DNA of 20,886 nucleotides from Chloroflexota bacterium (GTDB lineage Bacteria > Chloroflexota > Limnocylindria > P2-11E). Under the pieces are notes generated by a model. It did no database searches. It saw only the letters and a program-made list of their open reading frames with translations, and was not told the origin of the DNA. A program made the position numbers and the translations under genes. The first letter of the stretch is position 1. The number at the start of each line of letters is the position of its first letter. Where the stretch lies: contig VBEU01000087.1 in the NCBI GenBank assembly GCA_005883775.1, positions 1-20,886 of the forward strand. Direction: 5' to 3'. Shown one piece after another: positions 6,324-13,151 of this stretch.

Positions 6324-8045
6324 TCAGGATCCGGTGTCGTTGTTGAGTGGGTTGACGGTCATCGTTTCGCAATGGCTGGGCGAGCCCGAGCCGACGCTAT
6401 TCGTGCTCGTGAAGGTGGCCCGCCACGAGATCGTCGTGGCCGTCGTGTAGTACGTCGCGTTGCTGGTGACCGCCTGGCCGTTGGAGTCGACGGTGATCGG
6501 ACCGAAGGTCTGCACGGCGTTGCCGGAGCAGTTCGCGCTCTCGTACAGCGAGAACGTCACGGTGCCGGCCACGGTCGCGCCGCCGGATGCGGTGACCGTC
6601 GCCGTGTCCTGGGGCAGCCACTTTTGGGCCGTCGTGATGCTGGCGACGGAGGTCACGTTGAAGCATTCCGCCGCCGGATTGCCGGTCTCCGCGGTCTGTC
6701 CCGGGTAGTTGGGGTCGTTACTCGCGGCATCGAAGTGCGCTCGGAAGCAGTACTTGCCGAGCACGGTCAGCATGCTCTGAGCATCGGCCGACGTTGCCGT
6801 CGCCGTCCCGGGGACGGATTCGGACGTTGTGACCGGGGAACCGACCTGCGTGCCATTGGCGTCGGTGCACGTGCCTGTGTTCGGAGGCGTGAGCTGTGCC
6901 GGCGAGCACAGGTAGAAGGTCACCGTTCCGGTCGGTGTCGGTGCGCTTCCGCCGCCGGCGCTCGTACTACCAACGATGTACGCGGTGTCCGTGATCGGCG
7001 CCGTCGAACCGAGGATTCGGTCAGCGGTCGAAGAGGGGGTCGTGGTCAGCGACACCGAGCATTCGCCGAGCCTGCCGCGCGCGAAATCGAACAGCGTCGC
7101 GGTCAGGGACTGGGAGGAACGGGTGTCGGCGATGAACACGTTGAAGCACTTGCCGCCGAGGTTCTTCGCCGTCAGGTCGACACCTCCCTCGAAGAACTCT
7201 GAAGTGCGAAGCGTGTTGCCCGGGCCATCCTGCTTGTTCGAGGTCGGCCAGGGAGTCGTGATCGAGCCGGTGATGGGCAGGGGTCCCGAGTTGGTGGTCG
7301 CGCAGACCGCGTCGTTTCCAGTCGTCGTCTTGCAGTCGACGCCATGTGCGGCGGGGTTCGTGTTGAGCGAGCCGCTTGCCCCTCCGTCCCACCGGTATAC
7401 GTCGATGGTGCTGACGCCGCCGCCGTTCGTGAACGAGGACACCACCAGGAGATCGCCGTCTGCGTGATTCCCGGTGAAAGCGACGCTGGGGCCGGCCGAC
7501 ACGCAGCCGGCGTTGTCCTGAAGGAACCAGAAGGCGACGTTTCCGTCGCCGGTGTTGGCATTTCGCTCCAAGGCGAAGTACAGGATCTGGTGATTGTTCG
7601 CGGGGTTGGTGTATGCGAGTGCGTAGGCGTTCATGATGTCGATCTTGCTGTTGACGTTGTTGTCGAAGTTGCACTGCCATCCAGGCGTGATGTTCAGCGT
7701 GTCCTTGCTTCCGGTCGAGAACGTCGTCTGGTCGGCCGTGTTGAACGAACCGTCCGAATTCGTCGCAAAGTCACGATCGAAGCCGGAGTTCGTAAAGCCG
7801 GCGGTGAGTGATCCCGAGACCGGATTCCCCGACGAATCGAAGAAGCTGTCCCAGTCGAGCGCCTGCGTCGTGCCGCCGACGCTGGTGGTGGTGCTGGCGC
7901 GGACGTCGCCGTCGAGCTGGAACTGCAGGTCGTGGACGGCGTACGCGATGACCGGCACCAGCAGCGCGAACACCAAAGCTGAAATAACGAGCAGCGCGAC
8001 GCGGAGCCGCCGGCGACCTCCCGGCTTTCGGATCGAGGATGTCAT
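6324..8045 (-). CDS. Large secreted protein with C-terminal Ig-like repeats
   Basis: This 573-residue extracytoplasmic protein starts at ATG 8045, with a G-rich Shine-Dalgarno-like run (GGGGGGAG) 4 nt upstream. A twin-basic start (RKPGGRRRLR) and a hydrophobic helix (VALLVISALVFALLVPVIAYA, split here by its residues at about 16-36) form a signal peptide or anchor. An N-terminal domain of roughly 330 residues follows, opening VHDLQFQLDGDV and rich in Asn, Asp, Thr and aromatics. Two Ig-like domains then occupy the C-terminal third; each has a GTVTF strand (TPTGTVTFYLC and VAGTVTFSLYES) and a closing strand (KYCFRAHFDA and ISWRATFTS). Several paired cysteines suggest disulfides. The C-terminus PLNNDTGS has no LPxTG sorting signal or membrane helix. 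It is probably an adhesin or envelope protein. It is divergent from a LuxR-type regulator that could control it. Confidence 0.82.
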   Translation of the reverse strand: MTSSIRKPGGRRRLRVALLVISALVFALLVPVIAYAVHDLQFQLDGDVRASTTTSVGGTTQALDWDSFFDSSGNPVSGSLTAGFTNSGFDRDFATNSDGSFNTADQTTFSTGSKDTLNITPGWQCNFDNNVNSKIDIMNAYALAYTNPANNHQILYFALERNANTGDGNVAFWFLQDNAGCVSAGPSVAFTGNHADGDLLVVSSFTNGGGVSTIDVYRWDGGASGSLNTNPAAHGVDCKTTTGNDAVCATTNSGPLPITGSITTPWPTSNKQDGPGNTLRTSEFFEGGVDLTAKNLGGKCFNVFIADTRSSQSLTATLFDFARGRLGECSVSLTTTPSSTADRILGSTAPITDTAYIVGSTSAGGGSAPTPTGTVTFYLCSPAQLTPPNTGTCTDANGTQVGSPVTTSESVPGTATATSADAQSMLTVLGKYCFRAHFDAASNDPNYPGQTAETGNPAAECFNVTSVASITTAQKWLPQDTATVTASGGATVAGTVTFSLYESANCSGNAVQTFGPITVDSNGQAVTSNATYYTTATTISWRATFTSTNSVGSGSPSHCETMTVNPLNNDTGS

Positions 8046-8357
8046 GGAACTCCCCCCTATTTCGTCGATGCGTCGGTTCCTTGCCAGGGCCGTCGGGGCG
8101 GGGAGCGGCAGCGTCGAGCCCACCCTCCTTAGGGGCACGTTCTCGCTCTCATGGACGTCCCACCCGATCCGTACCGGCCGGCCGATAGAGCCAGTCGCCG
8201 ACCGCGGCGTAAAGGGCCGAAAAACCGGACCGATCCTCCGCTCGCGGGTATGGGTTCTAAGTAAGGGGCGCATGTAAACGCGAGGGAAAATCCCGCACCT
8301 GGCGGGTGTTTGCGCCGCAATTGCGCCGTCGCTAGATTGCACTCGTCACGCGCGCAG
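8046..8357. promoter_or_regulatory. Divergent intergenic region between surface-protein gene and LuxR-type gene
   Basis: This gap of about 310 bp must hold both promoters. Visible elements near the regulator are CCCGC/GCGGG arms (8292-8296 and 8302-8306), a direct repeat TTGCGCCG (8310-8317 and 8321-8328, one helical turn apart) and, inside it, the perfect palindrome CGCAATTGCG (8316-8325). A possible promoter for the regulator is TTGCGC (8310-8315), a 17-bp spacer, and TAGATT (8333-8338), with the palindrome in the spacer. This would allow autoregulation. I could not place a convincing promoter for the minus-strand gene. Confidence 0.4.
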
Positions 8358-8975
8358 GTGGGGGCAACACAGGCGGTGGGCCAAAGGCAGCACGCCATCC
8401 TCGTATGGGATGAATCGGGGGACGTCTTCGACGCGGTCCGGCGCGCGGCGGTCGGCGTGTCGCTTTGGCGTGTTTCGGGGCGCCCGAGGAGCACCGAGCT
8501 AGCCGAGGTCGACCTCGCCATCGCGGCGCTCTACCGCAGGTCCGACTGGAAGACGATCGGGTCGCTCATCAGCCGAACGCACACCGTGATCGTGAGCGCG
8601 ACGGGGGAGCCAGATGATTCGGCCTACGCGCTTACCGCAGGCGCCTTCGGATATCTCGATCTCGGCCTTTCATCGCGTGCGCTGAGGCGCGCTCTCGTCG
8701 GCGCGCTGCGCGGGCAGCCCGCATATTCGCGCACGGTCCTTGGCGACAGGCTCCGTGCAGAGCTCGGGACGTCCGCTGCTCGTGCGACCCGGGCGCTAGA
8801 GCTGACGCCCCGTCAACGCGAGGTGGTGGCGCTGATCGCGACCGGTGCCTCCGACAAAGAGATCGGAGCGGCACTTGGAATCGCGACCGCGACCACCCAA
8901 AAGCACGTCGCACGCCTCTTGAAGCGCCTCGATGTCCCGAATCGCGCGGCGGCAGTCGCGGTGACGCTCGTCTAG
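8358..8975 (+). CDS. LuxR/NarL-type response regulator with degenerate receiver domain
   Basis: This is a DNA-binding transcription regulator of about 205 residues. The C-terminal 57 residues (about 149-205) are a textbook LuxR/GerE helix-turn-helix (LTPRQREVVALIATGASDKE, then IGAALGIATATTQKHVARLL). The N-terminal part has a receiver-like rhythm: AILVWDESGD as strand 1, VDLAIAALYRRSD near strand 3, TVIVSATGE as strand 4 and GAFGYLDLG as strand 5. The acidic pair of strand 1 is incomplete, and the lysine usually found in the G-A-x-G-Y-L-x-K segment is absent, so phosphorylation is doubtful. The start is uncertain: GTG 8358 gives a natural receiver N-terminus and lies after a candidate promoter. 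GTG 8376 and TTG 8310 are in-frame alternatives. Its gene is divergent from the large surface protein and convergent, 3 bp apart, with the next gene. Confidence 0.85.
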   Translation: MGATQAVGQRQHAILVWDESGDVFDAVRRAAVGVSLWRVSGRPRSTELAEVDLAIAALYRRSDWKTIGSLISRTHTVIVSATGEPDDSAYALTAGAFGYLDLGLSSRALRRALVGALRGQPAYSRTVLGDRLRAELGTSAARATRALELTPRQREVVALIATGASDKEIGAALGIATATTQKHVARLLKRLDVPNRAAAVAVTLV

Positions 8976-8978
8976 CGG

Positions 8979-9377
8979 CTAGACCGCCGGCCGAAGACGC
9001 CGCATCGAGGGGCGGCCGAGAACGCCGTCGCAGGCCCGAAGAAGCTCGTCCCATAGCTCCCCGGAGACCTCTCTCCGAGCGACCATGTGCTGCCCCGGTT
9101 CGACGATCTCGTCTCCGCTGGCGAGGAAGTCGGCCTTCGCCGGGTCGTGGAGATCGAGGTACCAGCCCGCGCGCGAGAGCCGGGTCCCTTCAGCCACGAG
9201 CGGCATCGCGGCGAGGTCGGCGTCGGAGAACGAAAGGAGCACCCGGTGCTCGGCCCGGACGTCCTTTGCCGTTCGCCGGTCGACCCCCGCCTGGGGACCG
9301 ACGCTGTCGTCGGACATAAGCACTTCCCACCGGCGAGAGGTGCCGCGCGGTACTCGAACTTCGTCGTACTTGGCCAT
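8979..9377 (-). CDS. Conserved-looking protein of unknown function (132 residues)
   Basis: I do not recognise this 132-residue soluble protein. It starts MAKYDEVRVPRGTSRRWEV and has a compact second half: HRVLLSFSDADLAAMPLVAE, then LSRAGWYLDLHDPAKADF, then SGDEIVEPGQHMVARREVSG and a final helix LWDELLRACDGVLG. There is no signal peptide, membrane segment or nucleotide-binding motif. ATG 9377 is chosen; an in-frame ATG seven codons upstream is an alternative, and neither has a strong Shine-Dalgarno sequence. The mixed hydrophobic and charged pattern looks like real coding sequence, and the frame is bounded by the regulator's stop 3 bp away. It converges with the LuxR-type gene within a TCTAG/CTAGA palindrome (8971-8983). 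Confidence 0.62.
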   Translation of the reverse strand: MAKYDEVRVPRGTSRRWEVLMSDDSVGPQAGVDRRTAKDVRAEHRVLLSFSDADLAAMPLVAEGTRLSRAGWYLDLHDPAKADFLASGDEIVEPGQHMVARREVSGELWDELLRACDGVLGRPSMRRLRPAV

Positions 9378-9690
9378 TTGCCCCGTAGTACTCCGCATGA
9401 GACATGCCGGGCGTGAAAGAGACTTAAGAAAGCGAGTCCGATCGACAGAAAAGCTTGAGGACGGCCGACCGCGATGGCTGCGGGTGGCGCGGCGCAGTCT
9501 GCGGGTGGCAGGGGCGAGCGGGTTGTGCACGAGCCGCGGGTGCCCCGGAGACCCACCCGCGGAGTGAGCGAAAGCGAACGACGCGAAAGGTGGGGAGGGT
9601 GCGGCGAGGGCACGGCCCAAGGGGTAGGGGCCCCTGACGGCGAAGCCGCCCTGACAGGCCCCGCAGGCTGGTGACGCATCCGCAGCCAGC
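9378..9690. other. Hairpin-rich GC-rich intergenic region, possible structured RNA or dispersed repeat
   Basis: This stretch upstream of rpsB contains no convincing protein gene. It holds a direct repeat of CTGCGGGTGGC (9478-9488 and 9499-9509). It also holds a 9-bp perfect hairpin, CCGCGGGTG (9534-9542) with CACCCGCGG (9554-9562), around an 11-nt loop. A nested hairpin follows: outer arms GGGGCC (9627-9632) and GGCCCC (9657-9662), inner CGGC-GAA-GCCG (9638-9648). I checked by eye for tRNA, SRP RNA, RNase P and tmRNA signatures and saw none. The base composition and G/A-rich tracts differ from the coding sequence around it. Confidence 0.5.
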
Positions 9691-9696
9691 TAGAAT
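9691..9696 (+). promoter_or_regulatory. Candidate -10 element of the rpsB cluster
   Basis: TAGAAT matches the TATAAT consensus at five of six positions and would start transcription about 85 nt before rpsB. The upstream sequence at the expected distance (TGGTGA near 9669) is a poor -35 element. Confidence 0.45.
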
Positions 9697-9706
9697 TGAT
9701 GGAGAT

Positions 9707-9769
9707 CGAGCACGAAGCTCGGTACTTCGCACGCCTGCCGGTCCCCCTCGGTGATGTTGCAGGCGGAGG
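9707..9769 (+). promoter_or_regulatory. Structured leader of rpsB-tsf
   Basis: Two stems precede rpsB. CGAGC (9707-9711) pairs with GCTCG (9717-9721). CGCCTGC (9732-9738) pairs perfectly with GCAGGCG (9759-9765), and the end of this stem touches the GGAGG at 9765-9769. A second purine-rich Shine-Dalgarno-like run, GGGAG (9775-9779), lies 8 nt before the ATG. In E. coli, S2 represses its own operon through the rpsB leader; a similar feedback here is inference. Confidence 0.45.
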
Positions 9770-9787
9770 AACAAGGGAGACACATAC

Positions 9788-10687
9788 ATGGCCGTCGTCA
9801 CGATGAAGCAGCTCCTCGAGTCCGGAGTCCACTTCGGACATCAGGCCCGCCGCTGGAACCCGAAGATGAAGCGCTTCATCTTCATGGAGCGGAACGGGAT
9901 CCACATCATCGACCTTCAGCAGACGCTGTCGCGCGTCGAGGAGGCTTACATCTTCATGCGGGACCTGGCCGCCGACGGCGGGCAGATCCTCTTTGTCGGC
10001 ACAAAGAAGCAGGCGCAGGAGTCGATCTCCGAGGAAGCGAAGCGCGCCGGAATGCACTTCGTCAATCAGCGGTGGCTCGGCGGATTCCTCACGAACTTCG
10101 TCACGATCCAAAAGCGGATCCAGCGCCTCAACGACTTGATGGAGCGCAAGGAGCGCGGGGACTTCGCGACGATGCCCAAGAAAGATGCACAGCGACTCGA
10201 CGATGAGCTCACGCATCTCGATCGCTATTTCTCCGGCGTGCGCGAGCTGCGCCGTCCGCCCACGGCGATCTTCGTCGTCGATCCGCACCGCGAGCACATC
10301 GCGGTCGAGGAGGCGCGACGGCTCGAGATCCCGATCATCGCGATGGTCGACACGAACTGCGACCCCGACCTCATCGACGTGATCATCCCGGCGAACGATG
10401 ACGCGATCCGCGCGGTCAAGCTGATCTGCCAGAAGATGGCCGACGCGATCCTCGAGGGGCGCCAGCAGTTCGATGCCGCGCGCAAGGAAGCGACGCCCGA
10501 GGACATGGGCTACGCGCCGTCGACGACCGCCGAGCAATACGAAGGTGGCCTCGGTGTGCCGCGCGCGAAGCGCACCCCTCGCGTGTACGAGCCGGAAGAG
10601 GATGAGGAGTACCCGATCGGCGGCCAGCGCTACGAAGAGCCGGCTGAAGAGGCCGAGGCCGCGGTGGAGAAGAAAGAGGACGAGTGA
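9788..10687 (+). CDS. rpsB: 30S ribosomal protein S2
   Basis: Ribosomal protein S2 binds the 30S subunit at the head-body junction and is needed for S1 docking and initiation. The 299-residue sequence is recognisable throughout: MKQLLESGVHFGHQARRWNP, GIHIIDLQQT, ILFVGTKKQAQ, the S2 signature region VNQRWLGGFLTN, and VDPHREHIAVEEARRL with IPIIAMVDTNCDPD. From about residue 235 there is an extra acidic tail (EPEEDEEYPIGGQ to the terminal EKKEDE) that most S2 proteins lack. ATG 9788 is supported by GGGAG 8 nt upstream. It opens the rpsB-tsf-pyrH-frr cluster, and its TGA overlaps the ATG of tsf by one base. Confidence 0.98.
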   Translation: MAVVTMKQLLESGVHFGHQARRWNPKMKRFIFMERNGIHIIDLQQTLSRVEEAYIFMRDLAADGGQILFVGTKKQAQESISEEAKRAGMHFVNQRWLGGFLTNFVTIQKRIQRLNDLMERKERGDFATMPKKDAQRLDDELTHLDRYFSGVRELRRPPTAIFVVDPHREHIAVEEARRLEIPIIAMVDTNCDPDLIDVIIPANDDAIRAVKLICQKMADAILEGRQQFDAARKEATPEDMGYAPSTTAEQYEGGLGVPRAKRTPRVYEPEEDEEYPIGGQRYEEPAEEAEAAVEKKEDE

Positions 10688-11163
10688 TGGCGAATTCAAA
10701 GGACGACGTCAAGCGCCTCCGCGAGGAGACCGGCGCCGGCGTGATGGACTGCAAGAGAGCGCTGGACGAGGCGAAGGGCGACTTCTCCAAGGCGAAGACC
10801 TTGATCAAGGAGCGCGGGCTTGCCAAGGCCAAGGAGAAGGCCGACCGCGAGGCCAAGGAGGGCGTCGTCGAGGCGTACGTGCACGCCGGTGGCCGTATCG
10901 GCGCGATGGTCGAGCTCTCGAGCGAGACCGACTTCGTCGCCCGCAACCCGGACTTCCGGGAGCTTGCGAAGGAGATCGCGATGCAGGTCGCGGCGATGGA
11001 CCCGAAGGACCTGGACGAGCTTCTCGAGCAGGCCTACATCCGCGATGCTTCGAAGACGATCGGCGAGCTTGTCACGGGTGTGGCGGCCACGACCGGCGAG
11101 AACGTCCGCGTCAAACGGTTCAAGCGCTTCGAGCTTGGTCAGTCAAACGGCGAACCGACCTAG
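10687..11163 (+). CDS. tsf: Elongation factor Ts, short form
   Basis: EF-Ts is the nucleotide exchange factor that regenerates EF-Tu-GTP during translation. At 158 residues this is a compact version (E. coli has about 283). It has the N-terminal UBA-like domain (VKRLREETGAGVMDCKRALD, about residues 8-27) and then the core subdomain with the invariant TDFVARN motif (residues 81-87) that displaces magnesium in EF-Tu. It ends after a single remaining strand pair (GENVRVKRFKRFELG). The second dimerisation-like subdomain and coiled-coil are absent, as in other short bacterial forms. ATG 10687 overlaps the rpsB stop (TGATG), which implies translational coupling. The sequence is continuous, with no sign of internal damage. 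Confidence 0.96.
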   Translation: MANSKDDVKRLREETGAGVMDCKRALDEAKGDFSKAKTLIKERGLAKAKEKADREAKEGVVEAYVHAGGRIGAMVELSSETDFVARNPDFRELAKEIAMQVAAMDPKDLDELLEQAYIRDASKTIGELVTGVAATTGENVRVKRFKRFELGQSNGEPT

Positions 11164-11166
11164 ACT
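11161..11166 (+). promoter_or_regulatory. Candidate leaderless -10 element for pyrH
   Basis: TAGACT begins at the tsf stop codon and ends 7 nt before the pyrH ATG. That is the distance at which transcription would begin at the start codon itself. pyrH has no Shine-Dalgarno sequence. The same hexamer class and spacing precede two other genes in this window (20160 and 20652). Confidence 0.4.
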
Positions 11167-11173
11167 GCCGCCG

Positions 11174-11905
11174 ATGGCCGTCCAGACGAAGGCCAAGTAC
11201 GGGCGGGTGGTGCTGAAGCTCTCGGGCGAGGCGCTGCTCGGCGAGCAGAAATTCGGTATTTCTCCCGAATACACGCGCTACCTCGCCGAGGAGATCCGGA
11301 AGGTCCGCGACCTCGGCGTTCAGGTTGCCGTGGTCATCGGCGGCGGCAACATCATCCGCGGCGCGACGATCGCCGAGCACGGGATCGAAGAGGCGACCGG
11401 CCATTACATGGGCATGCTCGCGATGGTCATCAACGCGCTCGCGCTGCAGTCGCAGCTCGAGTCGGTCGGCGTGCCGGTGCGCGTGCAGTCGGCCATCACC
11501 ATCGCCGAGGTCGCCGAGCCGTACATCCGCCGCCGCGCGATCCACCAGCTCGAGAAAGGCTCGGTGGTGATCTTTGCAGCGGGTACCGGCAACCCGTTCT
11601 TCACGAGCGACACGGCAGCGGCCCTGCGCGCGGCGGAGATCAACGCGGACGCCATCCTCATGGGCAAGAACAGGGTCGACGGCGTCTACGACGCGGATCC
11701 GCAGGTCGTGCGTGGTGCGAAGAAATATGAGGAGCTCACGTACCGTGACCTTCTCGAAAAGCGGCTCGGTGTCATGGACGCGACCGCGGCAGCGCTCGCC
11801 GAAGAGCGCGGGATCCCGATCATCGTGTTCGACATCTCGCAGTCCGATGCCATGGTGCGCGCGGCCAAAGGCGAGCACATCGGCACGCTCGTGCACAGCG
11901 AATAA
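11174..11905 (+). CDS. pyrH: UMP kinase
   Basis: UMP kinase phosphorylates UMP to UDP with ATP in pyrimidine nucleotide synthesis. It is a hexameric amino-acid-kinase-fold enzyme regulated by GTP and UTP in other bacteria. The 243 residues show the expected order: RVVLKLSGEALLG (phosphate-binding N-terminus), VVIGGGNIIRG, the GHYMGMLAMVINALALQ helix, the GTGNPFFTSDTAAALRA acceptor-site loop, and MGKNRVDGVYDADP near the nucleotide-binding end. ATG 11174 gives the usual N-terminus. There is no Shine-Dalgarno sequence and a 10-nt gap from tsf, so it is either coupled or transcribed from its own leaderless promoter. Its TAA overlaps the ATG of frr (TAATG). Confidence 0.97.
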   Translation: MAVQTKAKYGRVVLKLSGEALLGEQKFGISPEYTRYLAEEIRKVRDLGVQVAVVIGGGNIIRGATIAEHGIEEATGHYMGMLAMVINALALQSQLESVGVPVRVQSAITIAEVAEPYIRRRAIHQLEKGSVVIFAAGTGNPFFTSDTAAALRAAEINADAILMGKNRVDGVYDADPQVVRGAKKYEELTYRDLLEKRLGVMDATAAALAEERGIPIIVFDISQSDAMVRAAKGEHIGTLVHSE

Positions 11906-12465
11906 TGGCGCTCGAGGAGATCCTCCCTCAGGTCGAGGCGAGGATGAAGAAGGCGATCGATGCCTTGAAACACGAGCTCGCGAGCGTGCGCACCGGTCGC
12001 GCCGCCCCGAGCCTCGTGGAGGAGCTCGAGGTCGATGCGTACGGCGCGGCCACGCCACTCGTGTCGCTGGCGGCGATCAGCGCGCCCGAGCCGCGACAGA
12101 TCGTGATCCAGCCCTGGGATCGGAACCTCATCAAGGCGATCGAGAAGGCGATCCTCGCTTCGGACCTCGGGCTCACGCCGGGGAACGACGGCGCCGTGAT
12201 CCGCCTCAATATCCCGGCGCTCAATGAAGAGCGGCGGAAGGACCTCGTCAAGCAGCTGCACAAGAAGGTCGAGGAAGGCCGCGTCGAGATCCGCACGCTG
12301 CGGCGCCACGCGCACGACGAGCTCAAGTCCAAGGAGAAGAGCTCCGGCGTGACGACCGATGAGGTGAAGCGCATCGAGGCACAGCTCCAGAAGCTCACCG
12401 ACCGGTACATCCTCACCGCCGACGAGATCGGCCAGGCGAAGGAGAAGGAGATCCTCTCCGTTTGA
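11905..12465 (+). CDS. frr: Ribosome recycling factor
   Basis: Ribosome recycling factor splits post-termination ribosomes together with EF-G. At 186 residues it matches the usual family length. Domain I helices carry the conserved SVRTGRAAPSLVE and the C-terminal coiled-coil (EEGRVEIRTLRRHAHDELK and GVTTDEVKRIEAQLQKLTD). Domain II contains EVDAYGAATPLVSLAAISAP and IVIQPWDRNLIKAIEKAIL, then the NDGAVIRLNIPALNEERR hinge region. The start ATG 11905 overlaps the pyrH stop by one base. The frr stop (TGA 12463-12465) in turn overlaps the TTG start of uppS. Confidence 0.97.
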   Translation: MALEEILPQVEARMKKAIDALKHELASVRTGRAAPSLVEELEVDAYGAATPLVSLAAISAPEPRQIVIQPWDRNLIKAIEKAILASDLGLTPGNDGAVIRLNIPALNEERRKDLVKQLHKKVEEGRVEIRTLRRHAHDELKSKEKSSGVTTDEVKRIEAQLQKLTDRYILTADEIGQAKEKEILSV

Positions 12466-13151
12466 CCGCCGCCGTCCCTAGGCATCTCGCGATCGTGATG
12501 GACGGCAATCGGCGCTGGGCGAAGCAGCGGCATCTTCCAGCGATCGCCGGTCATCGCGCGGGCGTCGAAACCATCCGTAAGACGGTGCGTGCCGCCCGCG
12601 AGCGCGGCGTCGAGTACCTCACTCTGTACAGCTTCTCAACCGAGAACTGGACCCGCGATCCCGACGAAGTCACCGGGCTCATGACCTTGCTGGAGGAGAC
12701 GATCCGGCGCGAGACGAAGAGCCTCGTCGAGGATGACGTCAAGCTCCGTGTGATCGGACGCCTCGGTGAGCTTTCGGACCGTCTGCAAAAGGCGATCGCC
12801 GGCGCGGTCCAGGCCACGTCCGGTGGCACGCGCGGTGTGATGACGCTCGCCTTCAACTACGGCGGTCGTGCGGAGATCGTCGATGCGGTAAAGCGGCTGG
12901 TCGCTGACGGCGTGGCGCCCGGTGAGGTCGACGAAGGCGCGATCGCGAAGCGCCTTTATGCGCCCGACCATCCGGACCCGGATCTGTTGATCAGGACCGG
13001 CGGAGAGCTGCGGGTCTCGAACTTCCTTCTCTGGGAGGTCGCGTACTCGGAGATGTGGGCGACGCAGGTCCTGTGGCCGGACTTTTCCGTTGGCGACCTC
13101 GATGCCGCGCTCGCGTCTTACGCCGAGCGCGAGCGGCGTTTCGGAAGGTAG
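12462..13151 (+). CDS. uppS: Undecaprenyl (or polyprenyl) diphosphate synthase, cis-prenyltransferase
   Basis: The enzyme condenses isopentenyl diphosphate units onto farnesyl diphosphate in cis configuration, making the lipid carrier for cell-wall glycan synthesis. The 229 residues contain all key segments: HLAIVMDGNRRWAKQR with the catalytic aspartate D14, GHRAGVETIRKTVR, LTLYSFSTENW, and DLLIRTGGELRVSNFLLWE with the arginines that bind the homoallylic diphosphate. It starts at TTG 12462 within the frr stop region, a 4-base overlap that argues for coupling. The product chain length (undecaprenyl or another) cannot be read from sequence. Its stop is TAG 13149-13151, and the GTG of the cdsA remnant shares its last G. 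Confidence 0.95.
   Translation: MTAAVPRHLAIVMDGNRRWAKQRHLPAIAGHRAGVETIRKTVRAARERGVEYLTLYSFSTENWTRDPDEVTGLMTLLEETIRRETKSLVEDDVKLRVIGRLGELSDRLQKAIAGAVQATSGGTRGVMTLAFNYGGRAEIVDAVKRLVADGVAPGEVDEGAIAKRLYAPDHPDPDLLIRTGGELRVSNFLLWEVAYSEMWATQVLWPDFSVGDLDAALASYAERERRFGR

Noticed and set aside
7021..7680. Overlapping frames on both strands inside the large surface protein gene
   Set aside because: These are shadows of the 573-residue gene, whose own frame has a signal peptide and Ig-like domains.
9424..9801. Open frames on both strands in the region before rpsB
   Set aside because: Composition is Arg/Gly/Pro-rich on every frame, no start has a ribosome-binding site, and the sequence is dominated by hairpins and repeats.
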